The notes: generated from the sequence alone by a model not told the origin. DNA of 64,000 nt from Terriglobia bacterium (GCA_020072785.1 JAIQGG010000001.1:434001-498000); one strand, 5' to 3'. Positions 53,522 through 62,640 are shown, counted from the stretch's first letter. Numbers and translations: made by a program.

Positions 53522-54186
53522 GCAAACGGCCCGCTCCACCCTCCGGCGCACGGCTCTTTGACGAGCCCGCCGCACCCGATCCGCCGCGCTCCGGCTCCTA
53601 CACCTGCAACATCGACGGCGCAGCCCGCGGCAATCCCGGCCCCGCCTCCTACGGCGTGGTTGTGCGCGATTCTTCCGGCGCCATCGTCGCCCGTCTCAAG
53701 AAATATATCGGCCGCTTCACCAACAACGTCGCCGAATACTACGCCCTGATCGCCGCCCTCGATTACGCTCAGGCCCACAGCGTGCGCAGCGTGCGCATCC
53801 AGAGCGATTCCGAGCTGCTCGTGAAACAGATGCGCGGCCTGTACAAGGTGAAAAGCCCCGATCTGCGCCCGCTCTTCGAGCGCGCCAAGAAGATGTCGCA
53901 GTCCTTCGCCTCCTTCGTTATCGAGCACGTCTACCGCGAGCAGAACCGCGAAGCCGACGACCTCGCCAACGAAGCCCTCGACGCCACCGCCCCCGGCGCC
54001 GCGCAAACGCCACACGGCGCCGCGCCCGCAAAGGTGCACGCCGCCGCCAAGGCCGCAGCGCGCGCCGGCAAGCTGGAATCCGGGCGCTTGCGCGCGCGCT
54101 ACTGCCGGGGCGCGCTGGTCCTCGCCGAGCCCCTGAATATTCCCGAAGACAGCGAAGTCGAAATCCAGGTTCGCTTGGTGGATTGA
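53518..54186 (+). CDS. rnhA: Ribonuclease HI family protein with C-terminal extension
   Basis: The protein has 222 residues, longer than the usual 150. The catalytic acids of RNase HI are present: Asp in NIDGAARGNPGPASYG, Glu in FTNNVAEYYALIAAL, Asp in IQSDSELLVKQM and Asp in EQNREADDLANEAL. The C-terminal 75 residues begin Ala-rich and finish with a strand-rich segment (RARYCRGALVLAEPLNIPED), not part of the RNase H fold. It cleaves the RNA strand of RNA-DNA hybrids. It is coupled to the zinc-ribbon gene (ATGA overlap). Confidence 0.92.
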   Translation: MSKRPAPPSGARLFDEPAAPDPPRSGSYTCNIDGAARGNPGPASYGVVVRDSSGAIVARLKKYIGRFTNNVAEYYALIAALDYAQAHSVRSVRIQSDSELLVKQMRGLYKVKSPDLRPLFERAKKMSQSFASFVIEHVYREQNREADDLANEALDATAPGAAQTPHGAAPAKVHAAAKAAARAGKLESGRLRARYCRGALVLAEPLNIPEDSEVEIQVRLVD

Positions 54187-54219
54187 CCGTTTGCCGAAAA
54201 CTGCGTCCGCGGCCGCGAT

Positions 54220-55260
54220 TTATTTCAGGGCGTAGGAGCGGTAGAGGGTGTCGCGCTGGGCGGGGATGAAGCCGGCGTCGGAGATGACGCGGCGGAGCTC
54301 GCTTTCGTTGGTGCGGTTCTTCACGCCGGCGGCGAAGACCACGTTTTCTTCGATCAAAATGCTGCCCACGTCGTCGGCGCCGAACTGCAGGCCCACCTGG
54401 CAGACCTTGATTCCCGGCGTGAGCCAGCTGGACTGGATGTGGCCGATGTTGTCGAGATACAGGCGGCTGACGGCCAGCGTCTTCAGGTAATCCACGGCGG
54501 TGGTTTCCTGCACTTTTTTGCCGAGGGCGGTGTTGTCCGCGGCGAACATCCAGGGAATGAAGGCGGTGAACCCGCCGGTGTCTTCCTGGATGCGGCGCAG
54601 GCGCTCGAGGTGATTGACGCGGTGGCGCAGCTCTTCGCCGCAGCCGAACATCATGGTGGCGGTGGTGCGCAGGCCCAGGGCGTGCGCCGTGCGGTGCACC
54701 TGTTCCCACTCGTCGCTGGTGCACTTCAGCCGGGCGATCTTGCCGCGGATCTCGTCGTCGAGAATTTCCGCGCCGCCGCCGGGGATGGAGTCCAGCCCGG
54801 CGTCCATCAGGCGCTGGATGGTGTCGCGCACGCTCAGCTCGCTCACTTCCGCGATGCACAGAATTTCCGGCGCGGAAAAGCAGTGCAGGTGCACTTGCGG
54901 AAAGCGCTGCTTGAGCGAGCGCAGCAGGTTTTCGTAGTAGCCGATCTGCAGGTCGGGGTGCAGCCCGCCTTGCAGGAGAATGCCCGTGCCGCCCAGCTCC
55001 AGCATCTCTTCGATCTTCTTGTAGATGGCCTCGAAGGAGAGGATGTAGCCGTCCTTGGCGCCCAGCGGGCGGTAGAAGGCGCAGAAGGAACAGTACTCGG
55101 TGCAGAAATTGGTGTAATTGATGTTGCGGTCGATCTGGTAGGTGACGATCCGCGGATCGTTCTTCTTCAGGCGCAGCTGGTGCGCGGCCATCCCGAGGCC
55201 CACCAGGTCATCGGAGGCCAGCATCTCGAGCGCTTGTTCTTTGGTCAGTCCCACGGCCAT
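54220..55260 (-). CDS. mqnC: Cyclic dehypoxanthine futalosine synthase (radical SAM)
   Basis: The protein has 346 residues. The radical SAM cluster is bound by Cys53, Cys57 and Cys60 (CTEYCSFC). Other family segments: TYQIDRNINYTNFC, GTGILLQGGLHPDL, HCFSAPEI, IPGGGAEIL, ATMMFGCGE, TAFIPWMFAADNT and YLKTLAVSRLYLDNI. It closes the ring of dehypoxanthine futalosine in the futalosine menaquinone pathway. mqnA follows upstream on the same strand. The 33-bp gap to rnhA holds no clear terminator. Confidence 0.94.
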   Translation of the reverse strand: MAVGLTKEQALEMLASDDLVGLGMAAHQLRLKKNDPRIVTYQIDRNINYTNFCTEYCSFCAFYRPLGAKDGYILSFEAIYKKIEEMLELGGTGILLQGGLHPDLQIGYYENLLRSLKQRFPQVHLHCFSAPEILCIAEVSELSVRDTIQRLMDAGLDSIPGGGAEILDDEIRGKIARLKCTSDEWEQVHRTAHALGLRTTATMMFGCGEELRHRVNHLERLRRIQEDTGGFTAFIPWMFAADNTALGKKVQETTAVDYLKTLAVSRLYLDNIGHIQSSWLTPGIKVCQVGLQFGADDVGSILIEENVVFAAGVKNRTNESELRRVISDAGFIPAQRDTLYRSYALK

Positions 55261-55384
55261 TCCTTTTTTACTTGCGCATCCATTCTAGCGAATGCCGGGC
55301 CTAAACTCGAATCCGCGCCCTAGCACGGCGTGCCCGCTGTAAGCGCGGCCAGGACTCACCGGGCGGGCGGGAGGTATCGCGCCT

Positions 55385-56287
55385 CTACGGCTTTGCCGAT
55401 GCGCGTGCTCGCGTCACTGCCGCCCAGGCGACGGGCTTGGCGCGCGGGATGAGCCCCAACTCGGCGGCGCAGTCGAAGTACAGGACCAGGCCGCGGCGGT
55501 TTTCTTCGCCCAAGGTGAAATCGATGTTTTCGCGCAAATAGCGGTCCAGCTCATCAGCGGGCAGGTGCAACGCACGCGCCGCTTCAGCGGCGATCTCCGC
55601 GATGCGCGCCACGCCGTAGTCGCACGAAGCCCGAAAATCGGCGACGACTTCCGGGGTCACGGCCGCGCGGCGCCCCGCCCAGAACGCCAGCACCGTGGGA
55701 AGGCCGGTCATGCGCCGCCACTGCTGCACGATGTCGTAGACGAAGAGCGCGCCGCCTTCCGCGAGGCCCGCGGCCTCCGCGCGGCAGCGCATGCTGCCGT
55801 CGGGCTGAGGCTCCGCCGTTCCCGCAATGCGCAGCGCCAGGCGCAGCGCCGGGTCGCCGATGAGCAGCGCCGCGTCCGCGTCGCGCAGCATCGCGGCGGC
55901 ATCCGGCGCCGCCTCGGTGAATTCCGGGGCGATCTTCCAGAGCTTCGCGGAGAGAATCTTCACCAGGGCCTGCGTGCTGCGCGAGCTGCGGTCCAATGCG
56001 ATGCGCCGGGCCTGGGCGATGGGCTTCCTGGCGATCACCAGCAGGCTGCGCACCTCCTGCTGCGCGGCGATGGCCAGGTCCGGCAGGACCACCAGATCGT
56101 CGATGCGCTGGTATTCGATGGCCGGGAGGATGGCGATATCGGCGGCGCCGGTGCGCAGGGCTTCGGCGCACTGCGACGGCACGGTGAAGGACAAGTCGTA
56201 CTTGCCCTGGAGCGGGCCGTGCGTGAAGCCGCGAACCAGCGGCGCGGTGTTCAGGTATTGCACGATGGAGATGCGGAGTTTAGCCAT
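55385..56287 (-). CDS. mqnA: Chorismate dehydratase
   Basis: The protein has 300 residues from ATG 56287. The periplasmic-binding-like fold of MqnA is indicated by RISIVQYLNTAPLVRGF, FTVPSQCAEALRTGAADIAILPAIEYQ, ALDRSSRSTQALVKIL and ALLIGDPALRL. It dehydrates chorismate to 3-enolpyruvylbenzoate, the first step of the futalosine route. mqnC is 124 bp downstream on the same strand. A -10 for this gene is visible just upstream (56314-56319 on the minus strand). Confidence 0.92.
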   Translation of the reverse strand: MAKLRISIVQYLNTAPLVRGFTHGPLQGKYDLSFTVPSQCAEALRTGAADIAILPAIEYQRIDDLVVLPDLAIAAQQEVRSLLVIARKPIAQARRIALDRSSRSTQALVKILSAKLWKIAPEFTEAAPDAAAMLRDADAALLIGDPALRLALRIAGTAEPQPDGSMRCRAEAAGLAEGGALFVYDIVQQWRRMTGLPTVLAFWAGRRAAVTPEVVADFRASCDYGVARIAEIAAEAARALHLPADELDRYLRENIDFTLGEENRRGLVLYFDCAAELGLIPRAKPVAWAAVTRARASAKP

Positions 56288-56313
56288 GTTACCGGTTCTC
56301 TCGCGGAAGCCAA

Positions 56314-56356
56314 AGTATAACAGAGAGAATTTTATACGCGCTTCTTCTGGTATAAA
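56314..56356. promoter_or_regulatory. Divergent extended -10 promoter pair
   Basis: On the minus strand TG-T-TATACT (-10 at 56314-56319) precedes mqnA by 27 nt. On the plus strand TG-G-TATAAA (-10 at 56351-56356) precedes the protease gene by 29 nt. Neither has a good -35. They are recognisable extended -10 elements in the 98-bp gap. Confidence 0.5.
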
Positions 56357-56385
56357 GAATCCGCAGCGTTCCGGAGGCCTTAGCC

Positions 56386-58860
56386 ATGCCGAAGTTTCTC
56401 CCGTTTGTTCTGTTTGCCGCCGTTCTGTGCGCGCCGCTGGGTGCGCAACTGCGTCCCGAAGCGGCAACCGCGCCCGCCGAAGAGAAGACGATCGCCGAAA
56501 AGACCGCGGGGGCGCAGAAGCTCCCGGGCTACTTCAATCTCTACTGGGACGCCAAGCAGGGGAAGCTGTGGCTGGAAATCGACAAGCTGGGCGCGGAGTT
56601 TCTCTACCAGAGCGGGCTGTCCGCCGGCGTCGGCTCGAACGACATCGGGCTGGACCGCGGGCAGCTCGGCGCGACGCGCGTGGTGCGCTTCGAGCGCAGC
56701 GGGCCGAAGATTCTGCTGGTGCAGTCCAACTATGACTACCGCGCGGGGAGCAGCGATCCCGACGAGCGGCGCGCCGTGCGCGACTCGTTCGCCGAATCCG
56801 CGCTGTGGGGCTTTACCGTGGCCGCCGAAGAGGATGGCCGGATTTTCGTGGACGCCACCGATTTTTTCCTGCGCGACGCCCACGGCGTTCCCGCGGCGCT
56901 GCGGCGCACCAAGCAGGGCGCCTATCATCTGGACGCGGCGCGCTCCGCGCTGTACCTCCCGCGAACCAGGAATTTTCCGCTGAACACGGAAGTGGAGGCC
57001 ACGCTCACGTTCGCCGGCGACGACCCCGGCGAGTGGGTGCGCCAAGTGACGCCCGCTCCGGAATCCATCACCGTGCGCGAGCACCACTCCTTCGTGCAGC
57101 TTCCCCCGCCGGGCTACCGGCCGCGGGCCTTCGATCCGCGCTCCAGTTTTATCGGGATGCAGTACCTGGACTACGCCACGCCGGTCAGCGAATCCGTCGT
57201 CAAACACTTCATCATCCGGCACCGCCTGGAGAAAAAGGATCCGCGGGCCGCGGTGAGCGAGCCCGTGCAGCCCATCGTCTATTATCTGGACCGCGGCGCG
57301 CCCGAGCCCATTCGCTCGGCGCTGCTCGAGGGCGCACGCTGGTGGAACCAGGCGTTTGCAGCCGCGGGCTACAAGGACGCGTTTCGCGTGGAACTGCTGC
57401 CGGAAGGCGCCGACCCCATGGACCTGCGTTACAACGTGATTCAGTGGGTGCACCGGGCGACGCGCGGGTGGTCCTACGGCGCTTCGGTGATCGATCCGCG
57501 CACGGGGGAGATCCTCAAGGGGCACGTCACGCTGGGCTCGCTGCGCGTGCGCCAGGACTACCTGATCGCGGAAGCGCTGCTCGCGCCGTATGAAAAAGGC
57601 CAGGGCATCTCGCCGAAGATGCAGGAGATGGCGCTGGCGCGGCTGCGGCAGCTCGCGGCGCACGAAGTGGGGCACACGCTGGGGCTGATGCACAACTACT
57701 CGTCGAGCACGGTGAACCGCTCCTCGGTGATGGATTATCCGCCGCCGCTGGCCAAACTCGCCGCGGACGGCAGCATCGATCTTTCGCAGGCTTACGCCAC
57801 AGGCATCGGCGAATGGGACAAAGTGTCCATCGCGTACGGCTATCAGGATTTCGCGCCGGGCACGGACGAGCACGCGGCGCTGGGGAAGATTCTGAACGAC
57901 GCATTTGCACGCGGCCTGCGCTACCTCACCGACCAGGACGCGCGCCCGGCGGGATCTTCCAGCTCGCTCGCACATCTCTGGGATACGGGCGCGAACGCGG
58001 TGGACGAGCTGAACCGGCTGATGCAGGTGCGCGCGGCGGCGCTGCGGCGTTTTGGCGAGAACAACATCCGCGAAGGCGCGCCGCTGGCGTCGCAAGAAGA
58101 GGCCCTGGTGCCGCTGTACATGCTGCACCGCTACCAGGTGGAGGCGGCGAGCAAGCTGGTGGGCGGGATGGATTACACGTTTGCGCTGCGCGGCGACGGG
58201 CAAACGCCCACGCAGATCGTTGCGCCGGCGGAACAGAGACGGGCGCTGGCGGCGGTGCTGGCCACGCTCCAGCCCGCGGCGCTGGCCTTGCCGGAATCGC
58301 TGCTGAAGAGCATTCCGCCGCGCGTGCCGGAGTCGGACCGCGGGCGCGAACTCTTCAAGATTCACACCAGCCCGGCGTTCGACGCCCTGGCCCCTGCGGA
58401 AGCCGAGGCCAAGCAGACGCTGCAGTTTCTGTTCAATCCGGAGCGGGCGGCGCGGCTGGTGGAGTTCCACGCGCGCGACGCGGGGAATCCCGGGCTCGAG
58501 GAGGTTCTCGACGCGGTGCTGGCCGCGACGTGGAAGGCGCCGCGCGGCACGGGTTATCCCGGGGAAATCGGGCGCGTGGTGGACCAGGTCGCGCTGTACG
58601 ACTTGATGGCGCTGGCCGCCAACGAACGCGCTTCCGGCCAGGTTCGCGCCGTGGCCGCGCTCAAGCTCGAGGAGCTGAAGAGCTGGCTCACGGCCGCGCA
58701 GGCGGGCACGAAAGACGAAGCCGAGCGGGCGCATCTTTTCTTCGCGGCGGCGCAGATCGCGGAATTCCAGAAGAATCCCAAGGCCATCCCCGTGGCTGCG
58801 CCGGCGGAGCCGCCGGACGGTCCGCCCATCGGGGGCATGGACGAGGAGATCGATCCGTAG
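56386..58860 (+). CDS. Secreted zinc metallopeptidase with DUF5117/DUF5118-type layout
   Basis: The protein has 824 residues, with an ATG at 56386 behind GGAGG. A signal peptide (FVLFAAVLCAPLGAQ) is followed by LPGYFNLYWDAKQGKLWLEID, the N-terminal beta region of DUF5118/DUF5117. The metal site HEVGHTLGLMHN is at 426-437, a metzincin-like HExxHxxGxxH with a Met-turn candidate SSVMDYPPP nearby. The C-terminal third is helical (DUF4953-like). It is a periplasmic or extracellular zinc-dependent protease of unknown target. It reads divergently from mqnA. Confidence 0.88.
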   Translation: MPKFLPFVLFAAVLCAPLGAQLRPEAATAPAEEKTIAEKTAGAQKLPGYFNLYWDAKQGKLWLEIDKLGAEFLYQSGLSAGVGSNDIGLDRGQLGATRVVRFERSGPKILLVQSNYDYRAGSSDPDERRAVRDSFAESALWGFTVAAEEDGRIFVDATDFFLRDAHGVPAALRRTKQGAYHLDAARSALYLPRTRNFPLNTEVEATLTFAGDDPGEWVRQVTPAPESITVREHHSFVQLPPPGYRPRAFDPRSSFIGMQYLDYATPVSESVVKHFIIRHRLEKKDPRAAVSEPVQPIVYYLDRGAPEPIRSALLEGARWWNQAFAAAGYKDAFRVELLPEGADPMDLRYNVIQWVHRATRGWSYGASVIDPRTGEILKGHVTLGSLRVRQDYLIAEALLAPYEKGQGISPKMQEMALARLRQLAAHEVGHTLGLMHNYSSSTVNRSSVMDYPPPLAKLAADGSIDLSQAYATGIGEWDKVSIAYGYQDFAPGTDEHAALGKILNDAFARGLRYLTDQDARPAGSSSSLAHLWDTGANAVDELNRLMQVRAAALRRFGENNIREGAPLASQEEALVPLYMLHRYQVEAASKLVGGMDYTFALRGDGQTPTQIVAPAEQRRALAAVLATLQPAALALPESLLKSIPPRVPESDRGRELFKIHTSPAFDALAPAEAEAKQTLQFLFNPERAARLVEFHARDAGNPGLEEVLDAVLAATWKAPRGTGYPGEIGRVVDQVALYDLMALAANERASGQVRAVAALKLEELKSWLTAAQAGTKDEAERAHLFFAAAQIAEFQKNPKAIPVAAPAEPPDGPPIGGMDEEIDP

Positions 58861-58873
58861 GCTGCGCGGAGAG

Positions 58874-58949
58874 GTGACTCGTGACTGGTGACTCGTGACT
58901 CGTGGAAGAATTGAAAACCGGCAGTTGACAGCTAACAGTTGAAAGTTGA
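58874..58949. repeat. Two 7-bp-period tandem repeats
   Basis: At 58874-58901 there are four units of GTGACTC (one with G in place of the last C). At 58922-58949 there are four degenerate units of CAGTTGA. Both have an exact 7-bp period and sit just after the protease stop codon. Confidence 0.8.
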
Positions 58950-59090
58950 GAGCAAGCGGTTCGGAGAGGTCCCTCGGCTCCCGCTGGTCGCTCGGGACAG
59001 ACATCTCCGGCCGGGCCGGAGTCCAAACACCGGACCTCATCGGATGTGTGGTTAACCGTAAGACCCCCCACCCCCGGGTATTTTTGTAAG

Positions 59091-59207
59091 TGCGGATTCC
59101 AAAGGACTTTAAGTCGTGCAATTCGTATGTGCGGATTCTAAACGGTTTATAGGCGGTTTTTTTGCAAGTGTGGATTACAAAGGAGTTGCTGGAAATTGCG
59201 GCTGGGG
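59091..59207. repeat. Three degenerate copies of a 39-bp tandem repeat
   Basis: A TGYGGATTnY core begins at 59091, 59130 and 59169, exactly 39 bp apart, followed in each by a similar AAA..G..TT stretch. Read on the minus strand each unit would give a 13-residue phase with an F-x-I-R/H-T pattern, but I see no supported gene there. The repeats fill the middle of the 571-bp gap 58861-59431, whose AT content is higher than its surroundings. Confidence 0.75.
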
Positions 59208-59431
59208 CCGGGGAGGGAAAGAAATGGGGCGGCAGGTTTCGAACGAGGAATTGGCGCAACACGAAAAAGGATAGCAGAAGAGTAACTTTAATTCAATAGA
59301 TTACAAAATAGTATTCGAATGAGTTGTGGAAAAGTATTGGAAAAGACCCGCCTTTGTGTGGCCGCGACGTGAGATGGCGCGAGTGGGAGGCGGGAATGGA
59401 CGCGTGGCAGGTTCGCGGATAAGATTTGGGC

Positions 59432-62400
59432 ATGATTCAGGAAGATCAAGCGGCGGCACCCATCAGCGAACAAGAAGCTGTGCGGCTGGCCCGGGAAATT
59501 TACGGGCTGGAGGTGTCGGCGCGGGCGCTGCCGGGGGAGTACGACCACAATTTTCATCTGACGACATTGGAAACCGTGGCCGCAAAGCGGCCAACGGACG
59601 GGCGCGGGTTGGTGCTGAAGGTAATGCACCCGGCGCGGGAGCGGGCGCTGATCGATCTGCAGTGCGGGGCGCTGCAGCATCTGGCGCGGCGGGCGCCGCA
59701 ACTGGCGCTGCCGCGGGTGGTGGCGGCGCGCAACGGGGAGGCCTACCAGAGCCTTACCGTTGCCGATGGCACGCAGCGGCTGGTGTGGATGCTGACGTAC
59801 GTGCCGGGGACGGTGCTGGCGGAAGCGCGGCCGCACGCGCCGGAACTGCTGGAAAGCCTGGGGCGGCTGCTGGGGGAGATGACGGCGGGCCTCGCGGATT
59901 TTGCGCATGCGGCGGCGCAGCGGGAGTGGAAGTGGGACTTGGCGCGGGCGGGATGGATCCGCGGGTATCTGCAGCACATTGCGGATCCGGGGCGGCGGGC
60001 GCTGGTCGAGCGGTTTCTCTCCCTGTACGAAAGCGAAGTGGTGCCGGCGCTGGGGCGGCTGCGGCGCAGCGTGATCTACGGGGACGCCAACGACTACAAC
60101 GTGCTGGTGGGCGAGGCCTGGCCGCAGCCGCGGCAGGCCGTCAGCGTGATCGACTATGGCGACATGCACCACAGCGTGACCGTGGCGGAGCTGGCGGTGG
60201 CCGTGGCCTACGCCATCCTGGGGAAGAAGGAGCCGCTGCGGGCGGCGGCAGCGGTGATTGCGGGGTATCACCGGGCGTTTCCGCTGCGCGAGGAGGAAGT
60301 GGCGCTGCTGTATGCGCTGGCGGGGGCGCGGCTGGCGGTGAGCGTGGTGAATTCGGCGCATCGCAAGACGCTGAAGCCGGATGATCCGTACGTGACGATC
60401 AGCGAGGCGCCGGCCTGGGAGGCGCTGGAGAGTCTGGCGGAGATTCATCCGCGGTTTGCGCACTACATGTTCCGCGCGGCCTGCGGGATGGCGCCGGTGC
60501 CGCAGAGCGGTGCGGTGCGGCGGTGGCTCGCGGAGAACGCGGGGACCGCGGCTGCGCTGCTGGATACCGATGTGCGCCGGACGCCGCTGCGCGTGTTTGA
60601 TCTCAGCGTGGGCAGCACGCTGCTGGGCGCGGACCCGCGCGCGGCGGAGACTGCGGCGCTCACGGAAACGATTTTCCAGGAGATGAAGAAGGCCGGCGCC
60701 GCGGTGGGCGTGGGGCGGTACGACGAGGCGCGGCTGCTGTACACGTCGTCCATTTTCGGGGCCGGCGACAATCCCACCGACGAGCGGCGCACGATTCACC
60801 TGGGCCTGGACCTTTTCGTGGAGCCGGGAACGCCGATTTATGCGCCGCTCGAGGGCGTGGTGCACACGGTGGCCAACAACACGGCGCTGCTGGACTACGG
60901 GCCGCTGGTGATTCTGCGGCATGGGACGAGCGACGGCGTGCCGTTCTTCACGCTCTACGGGCACCTCACCGAGGACACGCTGAGCGGGCTGCATGCCGGG
61001 CAGCACGTGGCCCGGGGGCAGCGCATTGGCCGCGTGGGCACGGCGGCGGAAAACGGGGGCTGGGCGCCGCACGTGCATTTCCAGGTGATCGTGGACCTGC
61101 TGGACCGCGGCGCGGATTTTCCCGGCGTGGCCTATGCCGCGGAGCGCGCGGTGTGGCGCGATCTTTCGCCCGATCCGAATCTGCTGCTGGGGATTCCCGC
61201 GGAGCGGTTTCCCGCACCGGCGCCGGACCCGGAGGCGACGCTGGCGGCGCGGCGGACGCTGCTGGGACCGAGCCTGAGCATCTCGTACCGGAAGCCGCTG
61301 AAGATCGTGCGCGGGTGGATGCAGTATCTCTACGACGACACGGGGCGGGCGTACCTGGACGTGTACAACAACGTGCCGCTGGTGGGGCACAGCCATCCGC
61401 GGGTGGTGCGCGCGGCGCAGAAGCAGCTGGCGCTGCTCAACACCAACACGCGGTATCTGCATGACAATGTGGTGCGCTACGCGGAGCGGCTGACGCGGCG
61501 GATGCCCGCGCCGCTGCGCGTCTGCTACTTCCTGAACTCGGGCAGCGAGGCCAACGAGCTGGCGCTGCGGCTGGCGCGCACGCACACGGGGCGGGAGGAC
61601 GTGATCGTCCTCGAACACGCCTATCACGGGCACACCAATACGCTGATCGATGTGAGCCCATACAAGTTCGAGGGGCCCGGGGGGCGCGGGCGCAAGCCGT
61701 GGGTGCACGTGGCGCCGCTGGCCGATGACTACCGCGGGGCGTACCGGCGCGAGGATAAGGAAGCCGGGGCGAAGTACGCGCGGCACGTGGCGGAGATTCT
61801 CGAGCGCGTGCGTGGGGAGGGGCGCGGCGTGGCCGCGTATCTTGCGGAGACGCTGCCGAGCGTGGGCGGGCAGATTGTGTTCCCGCCGGGGTATCTGGCG
61901 GAGGCCTACCGGCACGTGCGCGCGGCGGGCGCGGTGTGCATCGCCGACGAAGTGCAGGTGGGCTTCGGGCGGCTGGGCACGCACTTCTGGGGCTTTGAGA
62001 CGCAGGGCGTGGTGCCGGACATCGTGGTGCTGGGAAAGCCGATCGGGAACGCGTTCCCGCTGGCGGCGGTGGTGACGACGGCGGAGATTGCGGCGTCGTT
62101 TGCGAACGGGATGGAGTTTTTCAGCACCTTCGGAGGGAATCCGGTGGCGTGCGCGGCGGGGCTGGCGGTGCTGGATGTGCTGGAGGAGGGACACCTGCAG
62201 GAACAGGCGCTGCGCGTGGGCCAGCATTTCATCGCCGGGCTGAAAGCGCTGGCGGGGCGGCACGCGCTGATCGGCGACGTGCGCGGCTCGGGGCTGTTTC
62301 TCGGGGTGGACCTGGTGCGCGACCGCACAACGCGCGCGGCGGCGACGGAAGAAGCCGGCTACGTGGTGAACCGCCTGCGCGACTGCGGCATCCTGGCGGG

Positions 62401-62530
62401 GACGGACGGGCCGCAGCACAACGTGCTGAAGCTGCGGCCGCCGCTGGTGTTTACCGAGGGCGACGCGGATTTCTTTGTGGACACGCTGGACGCGATTCTT
62501 GCCGAGGACGCAGTGCAGCCGCGCCACTGA
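59432..62530 (+). CDS. Kinase-M23-aminotransferase fusion protein
   Basis: The protein has 1032 residues from ATG 59432 (a TTG 6 nt earlier is an alternative; no strong ribosome site). Residues about 1-330 are an aminoglycoside-phosphotransferase-type kinase with VIYGDANDYNVLVG (Tyr where His is usual) and VIDYGDMHHS. At about 440-560 lies an M23 LytM-like domain with metal residues His456/Asp460 (IHLGLDLF) and His547/His549 (PHVHF). From about 590 a class III aminotransferase fold follows with IADEVQVGFGRLG and the PLP Lys869 in VLGKPIGNAFP. The kinase plus aminotransferase pair is that of hydroxylysine kinase and phospho-hydroxylysine phospholyase; the M23 insertion is known from bacterial fusions. 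The combined reaction is unknown. Confidence 0.88.
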   Translation: MIQEDQAAAPISEQEAVRLAREIYGLEVSARALPGEYDHNFHLTTLETVAAKRPTDGRGLVLKVMHPARERALIDLQCGALQHLARRAPQLALPRVVAARNGEAYQSLTVADGTQRLVWMLTYVPGTVLAEARPHAPELLESLGRLLGEMTAGLADFAHAAAQREWKWDLARAGWIRGYLQHIADPGRRALVERFLSLYESEVVPALGRLRRSVIYGDANDYNVLVGEAWPQPRQAVSVIDYGDMHHSVTVAELAVAVAYAILGKKEPLRAAAAVIAGYHRAFPLREEEVALLYALAGARLAVSVVNSAHRKTLKPDDPYVTISEAPAWEALESLAEIHPRFAHYMFRAACGMAPVPQSGAVRRWLAENAGTAAALLDTDVRRTPLRVFDLSVGSTLLGADPRAAETAALTETIFQEMKKAGAAVGVGRYDEARLLYTSSIFGAGDNPTDERRTIHLGLDLFVEPGTPIYAPLEGVVHTVANNTALLDYGPLVILRHGTSDGVPFFTLYGHLTEDTLSGLHAGQHVARGQRIGRVGTAAENGGWAPHVHFQVIVDLLDRGADFPGVAYAAERAVWRDLSPDPNLLLGIPAERFPAPAPDPEATLAARRTLLGPSLSISYRKPLKIVRGWMQYLYDDTGRAYLDVYNNVPLVGHSHPRVVRAAQKQLALLNTNTRYLHDNVVRYAERLTRRMPAPLRVCYFLNSGSEANELALRLARTHTGREDVIVLEHAYHGHTNTLIDVSPYKFEGPGGRGRKPWVHVAPLADDYRGAYRREDKEAGAKYARHVAEILERVRGEGRGVAAYLAETLPSVGGQIVFPPGYLAEAYRHVRAAGAVCIADEVQVGFGRLGTHFWGFETQGVVPDIVVLGKPIGNAFPLAAVVTTAEIAASFANGMEFFSTFGGNPVACAAGLAVLDVLEEGHLQEQALRVGQHFIAGLKALAGRHALIGDVRGSGLFLGVDLVRDRTTRAAATEEAGYVVNRLRDCGILAGTDGPQHNVLKLRPPLVFTEGDADFFVDTLDAILAEDAVQPRH
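59576..59595. repeat. Dispersed palindromic element, copy 3 (inside a coding frame)
   Basis: GGCCGC-AAA-GCGGCC with GT and AAC flanks is the reverse-complement form of the 36782 and 51938 elements, with paired changes (GACCGC/GCGGTC to GGCCGC/GCGGCC) that keep the stem. It is in frame inside the kinase domain. Confidence 0.5.
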
Positions 62531-62540
62531 GCGTTCCAGC

Positions 62541-62568
62541 CGAAACTCGAAATGCGAAATTCGAAACT
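62541..62568. repeat. 7-bp-period tandem repeat
   Basis: Four degenerate units of CGAAAYT with an exact 7-bp period, right after the fusion gene stop codon. It is a different sequence from the 58874 and 58922 repeats but has the same period. Confidence 0.75.
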
Positions 62569-62640
62569 CGGCCCTTTTCGGCAAGCTGAGCTGCGCTGGC
62601 GAATTTCGATTTGCAAACCGCGGATTTCCTTTTTTCAGCA

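Noticed and set aside
59091-59207. 39-bp repeats as a CRISPR array
   Set aside because: The repeats are contiguous and degenerate with no constant repeat plus variable spacer pattern, and no cas genes are nearby.
56380-59262. 960-residue minus-strand frame running through the 39-bp repeats
   Set aside because: Most of it lies antisense to the protease gene and is shadow. The part covering the repeats gives a 13-residue pattern that is interesting as a repeat but not supported as a gene.
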